The notes below the pieces were generated by a model. It saw only the letters and a program-made list of their open reading frames with translations, had not been told where the DNA came from and ran no database searches. DNA of 64,000 nucleotides from positions 174,884 to 238,883 of the forward strand of contig NC_009399.2 in the NCBI RefSeq assembly GCF_000002875.2, in the 5' to 3' direction. The stretch comes from Leishmania infantum JPCM5. Taxonomy: Eukaryota; Euglenozoa; Kinetoplastea; Trypanosomatida; Trypanosomatidae. The position numbers and the translations under genes are program-made. Every line of letters starts with the position of its first letter. The first letter of the stretch is position 1. Of this stretch, positions 9,150 through 18,979 are shown piece by piece.

Positions 9150-11303
9150 ATGTGGAGTGGCGGCACCAACGCGGCTCCACCCAGATCCGCCTCAGTGGAG
9201 GGCCTAGGAGGCGACGGCGGTGGCAGCAGCGGGGGCAACATCCAGCCTGGCAGCGCCGCTCCAGCAGCCACCAGCGCCAGCCGCAAGTGGCCCCTGCGTT
9301 CGCTCTTCTCTGCAGGCGGTGGCAGCGGCGGTCTCTCTGACGCGGATTCGGCCCGCCAATACCAGCTTCACAAGAAAAATGACACCGCCAACAGTGATGG
9401 TGGCAGAGCTGCCGCGCAGGCAATGCAGCTCAGCAGCAGTAGCCACATCATCGATAAAGGTCTGGAAGCCCAAGAGCACGGGCAGCAACAACATGTGAAT
9501 GCGCTGGTGGTGGACCAGAGCAGCCGCCTGGCGCCCATGCCTGGCGTAACGCAGGTCCGTCAGCGCCACGGAGTATTGGTGGGACCGGCTCATCCTCGTG
9601 CTAGCGGTGCCTCACCACTTGCCCGCGGTGTGCGTGCGGACGTCGAGGACCGGGGTGACGGCGATGACTGGGGAAGTCCGGCGAACGCGCTCGAGCAGCA
9701 GGCCCTCCCAGAACTTTCGACAGCGACTCCACCCTCAGCGCCGGGGACGGCGCACGCCGCCGACAGTGATGACGTCTTTGTCTCTGATGTCGCCTTAGCC
9801 CACCCTCGGCATCCTCGCGCGTCACAGACGGCGGCGCAAGCGCTTACCTACACGCCTCGGCGGGGTTTGCCACCCGCGAGCGTACCACAGCAGCAGGCCA
9901 CTGCCGCCCTTGTAACCGCTACACAAAACTCCAACGCTACGAGCAGTTGGTTCCTTGCACCGTCACCGCGCCGAGGGATTTCTCCGACAAGCTCGCTGGC
10001 AGCCTACACCCCCGCGCCGGCCGGTTTTCACAGCGGTATTCGAGGCCTTCGCAGTGCCTACGACATGTCGAGCAGCGGCGGCGGGGCTCGCGGCGGAAGA
10101 GAGGCGAAAGGAACGAGTGCTGATCTCATGAAGCGACGGAAAAGGGGCTTCGGTGCTGTTGCCGTCCTCCCGCCCACTTCATTGTCTGCGTTGCCGAGCG
10201 CCGGCGCACACACGGCCGACAACGCTGAGCTTGTAGCCACTGCACTCACAGCCCAAGAGGCGGAGCGCCAGCGGCTGGCGGCAGAGGAGGCGGAGCGCCA
10301 GCGTCTCGCTAAGGCGGCAGAAGCTGCTGAACAGAGGCGAAGTTGGGTGCACGCAGTTCAAGAGATTTTGGAGCAAATCGCCGACGCGTGCGAAGCGGAT
10401 GTGCCCACGCCTGCAGAAGCGAGCTGCAGCGTTGTGTACCCCGGGGCCAAAGTCACGGAGCCCATTCATGTGGCACGGCAGCTTCTGGAGAAGGCGAGGA
10501 GCAGTGAGGTCTCCAGTGCGAACTCTCTTGACGGCGACTGCGATGTTGTGAGGAATTACGGCACCGTGGTGCGCATGTTGGCTGCGCACACGCAAACGGC
10601 CGTAGAGCGGGAAGGTGGCGAGTGCGAAGTAGATGGCCATCGAATCCAGCGGACTCGGCAGCTAGTCCTGGAGACGTGGCAAAACATCTCCGTGGCGCTC
10701 CCTGGCATCTGGCGCCGGGCGTGGGCGTCGGCAATGGCGACGTTGTGCGAGGATAAGCAACTCTCAGGTGAGCGTAGTCTTGCAGCATTAATGGGGCGAG
10801 AGCCCATAACACTTGCCCGACGGACGGCTGTCGCACTCGGCACCCTCTTTATGCAGCGCTCGTCGCGCAGCGACCGGCCCCTCGGCGTTAGCGAAGTGCA
10901 CGCTGGCGTCGTAGCAGGCCTAGAAGCCGCTCTAAAGTCGTCGGCGGCAACGGCCACCGTTTCTGCTGTCTCTACTGCCCCAACCGTGGCAGAGATGCCG
11001 CCATGGGCAATGGAAATTGTGGCGGTGACGGCGGAGGCGATGGTACGTCGTGACGAGATGATCAAGCAGCAGGTCGTTGATGTTGCGAGCACCGCCGCTG
11101 CGGTAGATGACTGTGGCAACGCCGACAGGGCTATGCGCAGGGCACGGGTGCAGCTGCGGGAAGGTTCATGGACGCTCTGGTACGTGCTGAGAGTTTTGGG
11201 TCTGCTGGCGTGGTGGGAAGGAATGCTGCCCCACCTCATCCCTTGTCTTCCACCCTCAGCACAGGCGCACACCGAGGCGAGCGCGACAGATGCGTGGTCA
11301 TAG
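9150..11303 (+). CDS. Hypothetical protein, disordered N-terminus, helical C-terminus (717 aa)
   Basis: I do not recognise a family. The ATG at 9150 (MWSGGTNAAPP) is chosen because it follows the acceptor-like AG at 9061 and because sequence upstream of it reads as spacer. Residues 1 to about 360 are Gly/Ser/Ala/Pro-rich with scattered TPRR and SPRR motifs, which may be phosphorylation sites. Residues about 367-397 are a charged helix with an imperfect duplication of AEERQRLA-type sequence. The following ~300 residues look alpha-helical. Around residues 672-702 there is a hydrophobic, Trp-rich stretch (WYVLRVLGLLAWW) that could be one membrane-associated helix. No catalytic motif is visible. 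It lies between a giant repeat gene and an AAA ATPase, which says little about role. Confidence 0.75.
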   Translation: MWSGGTNAAPPRSASVEGLGGDGGGSSGGNIQPGSAAPAATSASRKWPLRSLFSAGGGSGGLSDADSARQYQLHKKNDTANSDGGRAAAQAMQLSSSSHIIDKGLEAQEHGQQQHVNALVVDQSSRLAPMPGVTQVRQRHGVLVGPAHPRASGASPLARGVRADVEDRGDGDDWGSPANALEQQALPELSTATPPSAPGTAHAADSDDVFVSDVALAHPRHPRASQTAAQALTYTPRRGLPPASVPQQQATAALVTATQNSNATSSWFLAPSPRRGISPTSSLAAYTPAPAGFHSGIRGLRSAYDMSSSGGGARGGREAKGTSADLMKRRKRGFGAVAVLPPTSLSALPSAGAHTADNAELVATALTAQEAERQRLAAEEAERQRLAKAAEAAEQRRSWVHAVQEILEQIADACEADVPTPAEASCSVVYPGAKVTEPIHVARQLLEKARSSEVSSANSLDGDCDVVRNYGTVVRMLAAHTQTAVEREGGECEVDGHRIQRTRQLVLETWQNISVALPGIWRRAWASAMATLCEDKQLSGERSLAALMGREPITLARRTAVALGTLFMQRSSRSDRPLGVSEVHAGVVAGLEAALKSSAATATVSAVSTAPTVAEMPPWAMEIVAVTAEAMVRRDEMIKQQVVDVASTAAAVDDCGNADRAMRRARVQLREGSWTLWYVLRVLGLLAWWEGMLPHLIPCLPPSAQAHTEASATDAWS

Positions 11304-12199
11304 GTGCGCCGCCCCCTCACGCGTAGCAACGCAGGCGGGGCGCGAGCGGAGTGAAGAAGCACGACAGAGACAGAGAGGAGAGCCTCCACGTGATGTAGCC
11401 ACACCCACGCACTGATTTAGCAGCGCTCACCACTATCAACACCGCCCCTCATATTGCAGATATCCATTCGCGCTGCTGCTGCCCTTGCAGGTGAGGTGGA
11501 TCGATGTTATGTATTTATGCACCCCCATTTTCCTTCATCAGTGCACCACACGTCCTGTTCAGTGAGTCGTTGTTGTCGAGGCAAGGGCGCTGCTGTGCTT
11601 GTTTGCCTTCTCTGCTGCCCCCCTCTCCCAATCCTCACTTGGTGTACCGCACCTCCTCCCCTGCAGCGCAACAGCATACCACCAATGGTTTTTAGGGCAC
11701 GAGCGAGCCACTCACGGAGACCGACAGATGCACCGACGTGAACAGTGCGACGCATCTCCCGTTTCTGCGTCGCAAAAAGACGACGCCACCGTGCCCTCCC
11801 TCTCTCCCTCCGACACGTGCTCGCTGCTGAGGATTGCGGAGGCGCTGGCATGCCTCCCACTCCCTTTTTTTTTCGTCCTTTCCCTCGTGACGGCTTTACG
11901 GCACCTCCTGATACTCCACATCAACACCGCCCACCTCCATGCAGCGAGCACACCAAGTTGCAGGCGCCCACCAGCCCACACCAACCCACACACACACACG
12001 TATATATATATATATATATTAGACGTGCACTCAAGTTCATAGACTGCAGAAGATAGGCGCATATCCTGTGTGAGCAGCGACGAAGACGGCGGGGCATCAG
12101 AGAGACCCCATCTCTGCCGCCACGCCGTCGATTACGTCCACGGCGGATACGCACGTACACACAGAAGAGGAGGGCCGACAGACACCCCGGAGCAGACGC
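11304..12199 (+). other. Intergenic spacer, CA/TA microsatellite and pyrimidine tract
   Basis: Contains a T9-bearing pyrimidine tract at about 11860-11888 followed by AG at 11943-11944, a plausible acceptor for the AAA ATPase gene. A (CA)n run at 11988-11999 continues into (TA)9 at 12001-12018. Short open frames here are low-complexity and not supported. Confidence 0.6.
12001..12018 (+). repeat. (TA)9 microsatellite
   Basis: Nine TA units directly after a CA run, about 180 bp upstream of the AAA ATPase start codon. Confidence 0.95.
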
Positions 12200-15100
12200 A
12201 TGTTCGACGCTCTTCGCTCCATTCGGCGGCAGGCCGATGCCGTGCAGGCGGCGGCACAAAAACGTTGCCTTTTTGACTCCCCTGCCGCGCCCCGCACCAC
12301 GGACGATCGTCGCTGGTTGTTCCCGTATCTGTGCGACATCAACCGGCGTCAGCGCGCCTTCTGCAGCAAGCTCGAGGCCGACGGAGATCCCCAAGGCAGG
12401 CGTGCGGGGTCGGACGGCGACACTCTCCCCGTCGCCGCTGGGTCACCCGAAAGCCATCAAGTTGCGGAGGTCTGCATGCGCTACTCTCGGCCCTTGGCAG
12501 CTACCGCGTTAGCCGGTTCGCAGCGCTGTGGCGCTGGGGTTGCTGATCTGCTCTCTACCACGGGACTCCTCCGTGAAGCGTCCCGGGACGACGCCGAGCT
12601 GTCAGTCGTCAGGGACGCGCTTCCAATGTGTACCTTGTGGGGATCTGTTCTTCGTCTGTGGTGCACCGCGGGGGGAGAATGTCCAAATCTGCGCACTCTT
12701 GCTGCAGCTGCCCAGCTGCAGTGCCTCTCGCCGCGTGGCAAACCGTTGGAAGCAGATGATGCTGGCATGCGGTGCATGTGTGCCGCCTTGTGGGCGGGAG
12801 CGCCAGACAAGCTGCGGCGGCTCCTGGACGCGGTGGGCATGAGCAAGGACAACGACGCCGCGTCAGAGGAGCGAGGACGGCGTCACACAAATTCGTCGCG
12901 CGCAGGCTCGCCAGCGGCGAGGAGTGCGCCGCCTCAGAGGCGGCCTCGCAGCCCTGCAGAGCGCGGCACCGACGACGCACCTCAGAGGAGGGCTCGTCGC
13001 GATGCAGGTGTCAACAGTGCGCTGGGCGAGGGCGGTGGTGCCACCAGCTCCCTCGTCCCGTCCCTCCCTCTCCGGGCTACCTCTGCCCGTGCCCAGGCGG
13101 CCGCCTCACGATCACGCTCGCAAACTCCGCCGTCGCGCAGCCGTTCACAGTCGCCGCCGCCGCCGGTGTCCGTCGCGCCGGCCACCCGGCCTGCGACGGC
13201 GGCACGTACGCGTCAGTCCGCTTTCTCTTTCGCAGTGCGAGTCGGCGACAGCAGTGGCGGCACCGCGGCTGTCAGTGCAGCCGTCGCGCCGAAGCCCCAG
13301 CAGCAGCAGCAGGAGCGGGAGAACGGTGATGCGAGTGACATGGCTGGAGTGACGGAGAGTCAAACGGGGCTAGTCAGCAGCGCGCCACACTCGCACGACG
13401 GCCCACCGCAGTCGCAGCAACATCCTGCTAGCGTGTCGCCGTCTGGACCGCTTCGCCAGAAGACCCTCGCGGCATTTATCAGCGGCGGTGGACTCTCCAA
13501 ACCACACCAATGCCAACAGCAGAAGCCTCCGCCACCCGCCTCGACTGCGAAGCGCTCATCATGGTTTAACCAACCGCCACAGCAGCAGCCTGTTGCCCCA
13601 TCCAAGGCCCCGCCGTACGAGCACGGCCTGCGTCATAGCACCGGCAGCAGCAGGATCGGCGGGGGCGTTGATCGAGGGGATGAGGAGAGCTCGCGTGCTC
13701 TGATGGCGGCACCGAGTAGTGGGAACAACCTGGCGCCGAGCAGCAGCATCAGCAGCCCATCCACCACTATTGGCGGCTTCGTCACGGCTGGTGAGCAGCT
13801 CCTCACGGACGTCCGGCAAGGACGCACCATGAGCTCCGCGTATCTGAGCAAGCGGTCTCCAGCCCTCGGGCTGCGGCGAAACACCGGCTTTCAGCCTCCA
13901 CATCATCAACAGCAGCCGAAGACGCCAGCAGGCGCGACCGACGTACAGACCGCGCTGAACAGCATAACAACACCTCATGTACGCAAAGGAATCGGTGGCG
14001 CAAGTCAGGCCGCTGGACCGTCAGGTGGCACTTGCGGGGTCCGCGGCACGGGAGGCGCCACCGCGAGCCACAACCAAGGCGATGGGGACGACGACAGCGG
14101 GAGCTTTCCGGCCTCCCTGCTGCTGCCAGACGGCTCTGTCCCGCCGATCCTCCTGCCACTCGACCCGAAGCTCGTGACGCAGGTGGCGATGGAGATACTG
14201 GAGAACGGCGCCGGCGCGCGGCAGGTGGGCTGGGACGACATCGCAGGGCTGCAGCACGCCAAGGCGAGCGTGGAGGAGGCGATCGTATGGCCGCTGCGCC
14301 GTCCAGACCTGTTTGTAGGGCTGCGCGACCCGCCGCGCGGGCTGCTGCTCTTCGGCCCACCCGGCACTGGAAAGACGATGATCGCCCGCGCGATCGCGAA
14401 CCGCGCGGCGTGCACCTTCCTGAACATCTCGTCCTCCTCGCTCATGTCCAAGTGGGTGGGCGATGGCGAGAAGCTGGTGCGCTGTCTTTTTGCCGTCGCG
14501 ACTGTGAAGCAGCCGAGTGTCATCTTCATCGACGAAATCGACTCGCTGCTGTCCGCGCGCGGAGAGGGGGAGACGGACTCCGTGCGGCGAGTCAAGACGG
14601 AGTTTTTGGTGCAGCTGGACGGTGTGGCGACGGACCGCGGCGACCGGGTGCTCCTCATTGGGGCAACCAACCGACCAGACGAGCTGGATGAGGCCGCACG
14701 GCGGCGCATGGAGAAGCGGCTATACATCCCGCTGCCGGACGAGGCGGCCCGGCGTGAGCTGATTCAACGTCTTCTCAAGTCGCTCGGCCCAAGTGAAGCG
14801 GACGAGGATGGCGCCCTTGGCAGTGCTGGCAAGGCTGCCAGCACTGCCACTGCGACGACAACAACTCAAGTCACGCATACGCTTACCGACGCCGACCTGG
14901 ACAGTCTCGTGCGCAGCACTGACGGCTACTCTGGTGCCGACCTCAAGCAGCTCTGCAGGGAGGCCGCCATGGGGCCTCTTCGTGAGATGTCTGTCATGCA
15001 GCTCAGCGCCGTGGCTGCTGCCGATCTCCGACCGGTGCAGCGCAAAGACTTTAGGCAAGCCCTGAAGCGGCTAAAGCCGAGCGTGGGGCCGGCCGAGGTG

Positions 15101-15208
15101 CAGCGATACGTAGAATGGAATAAGCTTTTCGGCTCCTTCAATGAGCACGACGACGATGAAGACGACGATGACGAGCTCGAACATCAAGAGGGCCATGGCG
15201 CCTGCTGA
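12200..15208 (+). CDS. Fidgetin-like AAA ATPase (FIGNL1-type)
   Basis: 1002-residue protein from ATG 12200. A long low-complexity region (residues ~190-640, with SRSRSQ/PP repeats) precedes a C-terminal meiotic-clade AAA domain. It shows the VGWDDIAGL entry motif, Walker A GPPGTGKT at 719-726, SKWVGDGEK pore-1 region, Walker B VIFIDEID at 774-781, GATNRP at 821-826 and the RRRMEKRLYIPLP arginine-finger segment. The wording EEAIVWPLRRPDLF and VRRVKTEFLVQLDG is closer to FIGNL1 than to katanin, spastin or VPS4. At 527-530 FVTA lies in FVTAGEQLLTD, followed by LGLRRNTGFQPP, matching the arrangement of the FIGNL1 RAD51-binding region. A role in removing RAD51 from DNA is inferred. Odd features: a Thr/Ala-rich insertion at about 864-895 in the lid region, and an acidic Asp/Glu tail. 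Databases may call it katanin-like. Confidence 0.85.
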   Translation: MFDALRSIRRQADAVQAAAQKRCLFDSPAAPRTTDDRRWLFPYLCDINRRQRAFCSKLEADGDPQGRRAGSDGDTLPVAAGSPESHQVAEVCMRYSRPLAATALAGSQRCGAGVADLLSTTGLLREASRDDAELSVVRDALPMCTLWGSVLRLWCTAGGECPNLRTLAAAAQLQCLSPRGKPLEADDAGMRCMCAALWAGAPDKLRRLLDAVGMSKDNDAASEERGRRHTNSSRAGSPAARSAPPQRRPRSPAERGTDDAPQRRARRDAGVNSALGEGGGATSSLVPSLPLRATSARAQAAASRSRSQTPPSRSRSQSPPPPVSVAPATRPATAARTRQSAFSFAVRVGDSSGGTAAVSAAVAPKPQQQQQERENGDASDMAGVTESQTGLVSSAPHSHDGPPQSQQHPASVSPSGPLRQKTLAAFISGGGLSKPHQCQQQKPPPPASTAKRSSWFNQPPQQQPVAPSKAPPYEHGLRHSTGSSRIGGGVDRGDEESSRALMAAPSSGNNLAPSSSISSPSTTIGGFVTAGEQLLTDVRQGRTMSSAYLSKRSPALGLRRNTGFQPPHHQQQPKTPAGATDVQTALNSITTPHVRKGIGGASQAAGPSGGTCGVRGTGGATASHNQGDGDDDSGSFPASLLLPDGSVPPILLPLDPKLVTQVAMEILENGAGARQVGWDDIAGLQHAKASVEEAIVWPLRRPDLFVGLRDPPRGLLLFGPPGTGKTMIARAIANRAACTFLNISSSSLMSKWVGDGEKLVRCLFAVATVKQPSVIFIDEIDSLLSARGEGETDSVRRVKTEFLVQLDGVATDRGDRVLLIGATNRPDELDEAARRRMEKRLYIPLPDEAARRELIQRLLKSLGPSEADEDGALGSAGKAASTATATTTTQVTHTLTDADLDSLVRSTDGYSGADLKQLCREAAMGPLREMSVMQLSAVAAADLRPVQRKDFRQALKRLKPSVGPAEVQRYVEWNKLFGSFNEHDDDEDDDDELEHQEGHGAC
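14819..14848 (+). repeat. Perfect 13-bp inverted repeat inside the AAA ATPase gene
   Basis: GGCAGTGCTGGCA, 4-nt spacer, then its exact reverse complement. It falls in the Ala/Ser/Thr-rich insertion of the C-terminal lid region. Confidence 0.9.
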
Positions 15209-16198
15209 TTGCCGAGAAGTCCACCTGCCCAGCCGTCAGGGTCACACATGCGCACGTACAACCACACGTGAGAGCACACAACAGCACAACCTTCTCGCGC
15301 CAGCAGCGGATAAGAAATGGAGAGATGCAGTGACGGTGGCGGCAAGTTTGAAGAGCGAGAGGCACGGCCAAGCGCCAAAGCAGAGCAACAACGTGGGGAG
15401 CGCCACAGTAGTCGGTGATTTGGGCCTGTTGCACGTGGCAGCTGATGGGGCAGCCCTATGCCACCCTCTGTCTCTCACACCCACCTACTCACACACATCA
15501 GCAAGCATGCACACGGACGCACCCTCTCTCTCTCTCCCTCGCTGCTTCCATGGAATGCCTTCTCTCCGCGCGCCATCCTCCACCCCCATGGGCGTCCCCC
15601 GTTGTTGCAGCGGCTGCGGTCTCATCTCTCGCCTCCTGCATGCGTCTTGGGACGAGCGAGCCACAGGCAGGGATGCATGCCCTCTGCCTGGTGCGTCAGC
15701 GGCCGTAGTTCTTACTGCCCCTTCAAAACCCGCACCTTCCATGGAACCTGTCCCATCGACCTCTCTCTCTCTGTCAGTGTCGGATCGGCTCGATCACGCC
15801 AACGGTGCCACCCTTCTCCGCCCCTCAGCCACCCCACCCCCTCCTTATACCAAGCGAAGACTACAGCGTAGGGGCCATGAGCGCGGGTGATAAGGAAGGG
15901 TCATCACCGATGTGTTCATCGACTCGCCTGATACTGTACATGCCTTGCCCGTCTCTCACGCACTCCTCCACCAAATCTACGCCCGCCGGTGCACGTGCTG
16001 TGTCTTGTGCACGCATGGCTGCGAGACATTCAATTCACGTAGAGGCCCTCTCCGAGCCAACCTGTTCTTTTCCTTTCACCGCTTCCACCGGCATCAGCTC
16101 GGCGTGCACGCCCAGGCACACGTGCAGGCAGACGCGAATCACCCCGCTACCCACCCACTCACCGCCTTTCAGCATTCCAGTCTAACTTACCACTCCAG
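15209..16198 (+). other. Intergenic spacer before the ecotin-type inhibitor genes
   Basis: Contains CT-rich tracts (15523-15545) and scattered short open frames of low complexity that I do not support as genes. A weak tract (ACCGCCTTTC) followed by AG at 16171-16172, and another AG just before the start codon, are acceptor candidates for the next gene. Confidence 0.5.
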
Positions 16199-16675
16199 AT
16201 GCCCGCAGGGATGTCCGGCGCCGCTGGAAAGACACTCGCCAACTTCAAGGCGCCGTACCCGGAACCGACGTCGCAGCAGCGCCGCTATGTGATCTTCCTC
16301 GACCCCAAGGGCTACAGAAAAGAGCTGAACGACTACAAGGTGGAGCTGATCCCTGGCCGTGTCGAAAAGGTGGATGGCGCCAACGTATACCGCATGGGCG
16401 GCAGCATCGAGGAGAGGACGATCGATGGCTGGGGCTACACCTACTACGTCGTGACACTGACGACGATGTCGGGGACGCTGATGATGCCCCTCGGCGATGC
16501 AGCGCTCAAGAGGCCGCGCTTCGTGGCGATGAGCACGAATAACCTCTACCGCTACAACAGTCAGTTGCCCATCGTGGTGTACACGCCGAAGGACGGTGAG
16601 TTGCGCTACCGCATCTGGACCGTCAAGAGCACCGGCAGCGGCACGGCCAAGAGCATCAACGCTAGGGAGATGTGA
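16199..16675 (+). CDS. ISP2: Ecotin-type inhibitor of serine peptidases, ISP2-like
   Basis: 158 residues from ATG 16199; a second in-frame ATG at 16211 (MSGAAGK) is an equally good start. The whole protein is one ecotin domain (family I11): [19 protein letters not shown] at the start, [16 protein letters not shown], the hallmark [10 protein letters not shown], and [26 protein letters not shown] at the end. The reactive-site loop carries Met95-Met96 in TLMMPLG, matching the Met-Met of E. coli ecotin (P1 Met84), so broad inhibition of trypsin-, chymotrypsin- and elastase-like S1A peptidases is expected. Leishmania lacks S1A peptidases, and ISP2 is known to act on host enzymes such as neutrophil elastase. 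No signal peptide is visible. It is followed by a paralogue 1.2 kb downstream. Confidence 0.93.
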
Positions 16676-17842
16676 GCGGCCGCGTGCTGCAAGAGCCGCA
16701 AGGCCTCCTGTACGTCTGTGTGTCACCATGTCGTCATCCCTCTCCCGCAGCGCCTCTCGCGGCTGTGGAGGCGCCGGCCGTCCATGCCTCCTACCCTTCC
16801 TCCCACACATATTTCGAATTCGTTTATCTCGTGCCTCTCCCCTCCCCCTTCGTTGCCATGGTCGTTGACCTCAGAGACACGGTTAGTCTGCTCGGTGCGC
16901 TTGTGCACAGGTGTTGGCCAAAATCTGGTCTCGCATGTGCCGCCCCAACAACCCCTCGCCTTGCCTTCGGCCCCTACCGCCGTCTGACTCTTTCCTGTCC
17001 GCTGTCTTCCTCGCCCGCTACACACATTCGAGACTCTGCCGCCTGGCATGCAGAATGACGAAGGGCAGAGATGGGTGGCGAAGAGGCTGAGGGAGTGCGT
17101 TGATGCGTCTCTGCGTGCGCGTGTGGGCTTGCGTGATGGCGAGTGGCGGTGAAGACATGACTACCCACGGGGAGGAGCTGCACACATGTGAACAGTGTGG
17201 CTTCGAACTATTCTTGATTGAGCTTGCATGATAATGCAGCTCCACAAACATACGAAAAAACAATTGGACCCATCAGTCACACGTGCATGCGCGTCTCTGC
17301 CTGCGAACGATCACGAGGCACAAGCAAGCAGCAGGAGATGGCAGGAAGTGCCACGTGTCTCCGCGTCCCCTCTCCCTTCCTCCCTTCATAACCGCTCTCA
17401 CATCGTCTCCACTCTCCACCCGCGGCCCGAATCGGGAACGATATCGAGCGGCGCATCGCACGCTGCGTGGATCCCTTCTCACTTGCTTTGTTTTTTTCTG
17501 TGTGCGTGTGTGCTCTGGAACCCCCTCTTCGCTTCCGTGCTTCCTTCATTCACTCAGTCGCCCCCCCCACACACACACACGCACGCGCGCACACGCATCC
17601 TCTTCTCCTTCCCCTTCATTCTGGAATCCGTTGCGCGCTGTTATCGGAGCCTTTACATCATCGTGACACCCCCACCACCACGACTCCCCACCCGTGTCAT
17701 CCGCCCTGTTCTCAGCATCGGTCTGTGACATCGCAACGATACGTGCACGCACACGCCGCGGAGTACGGGTGTGCCCCAGTGAGTCAGCTCTCTCCCTCTT
17801 TTCCCACGCTCACCCTCCGCCTTTTCCCTGCTGTTGGTCAGC
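16676..17842 (+). other. Spacer between the two ISP genes
   Basis: Long T/C-rich and CA/CG-rich sequence, including a C run and (CA)n near 17562-17598. A dense pyrimidine tract at about 17788-17832 abuts the ISP3 start. Open frames here are repetitive and not supported as genes. Confidence 0.6.
17788..17841 (+). promoter_or_regulatory. Candidate spliced-leader acceptor for ISP3
   Basis: A strong CT tract is followed by the first AG at 17840-17841, one base before the ATG at 17843. If used, the mature 5' UTR would be almost only the spliced leader. An upstream AG near 17782 is the alternative. Confidence 0.4.
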
Positions 17843-18979
17843 ATGCCCTCCCTCCAGGACTATCACGTGCCATACCCGGCAGCCGCACCCGGCCAGGTGC
17901 GCAAGGTCATCTACCTGCCGCAGCAGAACCCCACTGTCGAGCAGCAGCACCTGCGCGTGCAGATCATTCCCGGCCGCCACGAGAACTGCGAGGATGGCCG
18001 CCTCTACAAGCTCACCGGTTCGGTGACGGAGGAGACGCTGCAGGGCTGGGGCTACTCCTACTACGTCGTCAAGCTCGGCGATATCTACGCTGCCCATCGC
18101 TCCTCGAGCGACCCGGCGCGCGTGACGACCTTCGTGGCGCTCGATGAGAACCCAGTGATCGCCTACAATAGCAAGCTCCCCATCGTCGTCTACGTGCCCG
18201 AGGGCGCGGAGCTGCGTTACCGCGTCTGGACCGATGACACTTCACTGGTGCAGAGCATCCAGCAGCAGCCCGAGGCCCCGGCCCTGCCCCAGCCACACCT
18301 CGTCCCCGTAACCGAAAGACAGGAGTGCCCCCACGAGCTCCCCCGGTGCGGCGCCCCCGGCGAGTACGTCACGCAGGACTGCAAAACATCGATGCTGTCG
18401 GTTGAGGAGGTGCATCGTCTGTCGAGCAGCACGCCGCCCTTGATACCGTCGGCAGTGCGCGGGTCTGCCCACGAAGCGCATGCTGCGCCACCTCTCCACT
18501 CGGCAGAGCTGGAGGAGCGCGTGTGTCCGGTTATGGAGCATTTGGAGGTGTGTCCGCAGAACAACGGCCACGAGGGTCGCGAGCAGCCCGCGGAGGAGGC
18601 CTCGACGTTGAAGCGGCGCAGCAGCAGCAGCAGCTCGTCGAACCCGCGGCATCACAGCGCTAACGAGCCGTCTCCGAGCCGCCCCCGCCTGTCCTCCACG
18701 GAGTACTGGCCACACGAGAACTCAAAGACGAAGCGCTCTCCGTCGGCCACACACAAGCCGCGCCGCAGCACCGACAGCGCTGCCATCGAGGAGGCCGGCG
18801 TCGGCGCCCCGAAGAAGAATCGCAGCAGCAGCAGCAGCGCATCCAGCAAGAGGAAAGCCGAAGACAATGTCTACGAGAAGACGATGAAGAACTTCTGGAA
18901 CCGCGCCCGCAGCGACTCGCCACGGAAAGCATCTGCCTCGTCCAAGAAGAGCGGCAACGGCAGCAAGGCAGACCCGTAG
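17843..18979 (+). CDS. ISP3: Ecotin-type inhibitor with long Ser/Lys-rich tail, ISP3-like
   Basis: 378 residues from ATG 17843; an in-frame TTG nine bases upstream is ignored. Residues 1 to about 138 are an ecotin domain parallel to the upstream gene: YHVPYPAAAPGQVRKVIYLP, VQIIPGRHENCEDG, QGWGYSYYVVKLG and YNSKLPIVVYVPEGAELRYRVW. The reactive loop differs: the Met-Met is replaced by HRSSSD with His85-Arg86, so if the site is used it should prefer trypsin-like enzymes. A 240-residue tail follows, rich in Ser, Pro, Lys and Arg, with Ser runs and an NVYEKTMKNFWNRARSDSPRK segment; it looks disordered and could mediate localisation. No signal peptide is visible. L. major ISP3 is known to be the larger, extended member of the family. 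Confidence 0.9.
   Translation: MPSLQDYHVPYPAAAPGQVRKVIYLPQQNPTVEQQHLRVQIIPGRHENCEDGRLYKLTGSVTEETLQGWGYSYYVVKLGDIYAAHRSSSDPARVTTFVALDENPVIAYNSKLPIVVYVPEGAELRYRVWTDDTSLVQSIQQQPEAPALPQPHLVPVTERQECPHELPRCGAPGEYVTQDCKTSMLSVEEVHRLSSSTPPLIPSAVRGSAHEAHAAPPLHSAELEERVCPVMEHLEVCPQNNGHEGREQPAEEASTLKRRSSSSSSSNPRHHSANEPSPSRPRLSSTEYWPHENSKTKRSPSATHKPRRSTDSAAIEEAGVGAPKKNRSSSSSASSKRKAEDNVYEKTMKNFWNRARSDSPRKASASSKKSGNGSKADP

Noticed and set aside
15141..15890. + strand frame of 249 codons overlapping the end of the AAA ATPase gene
   Set aside because: Begins inside the ATPase acidic tail and continues into spacer with low-complexity translation.
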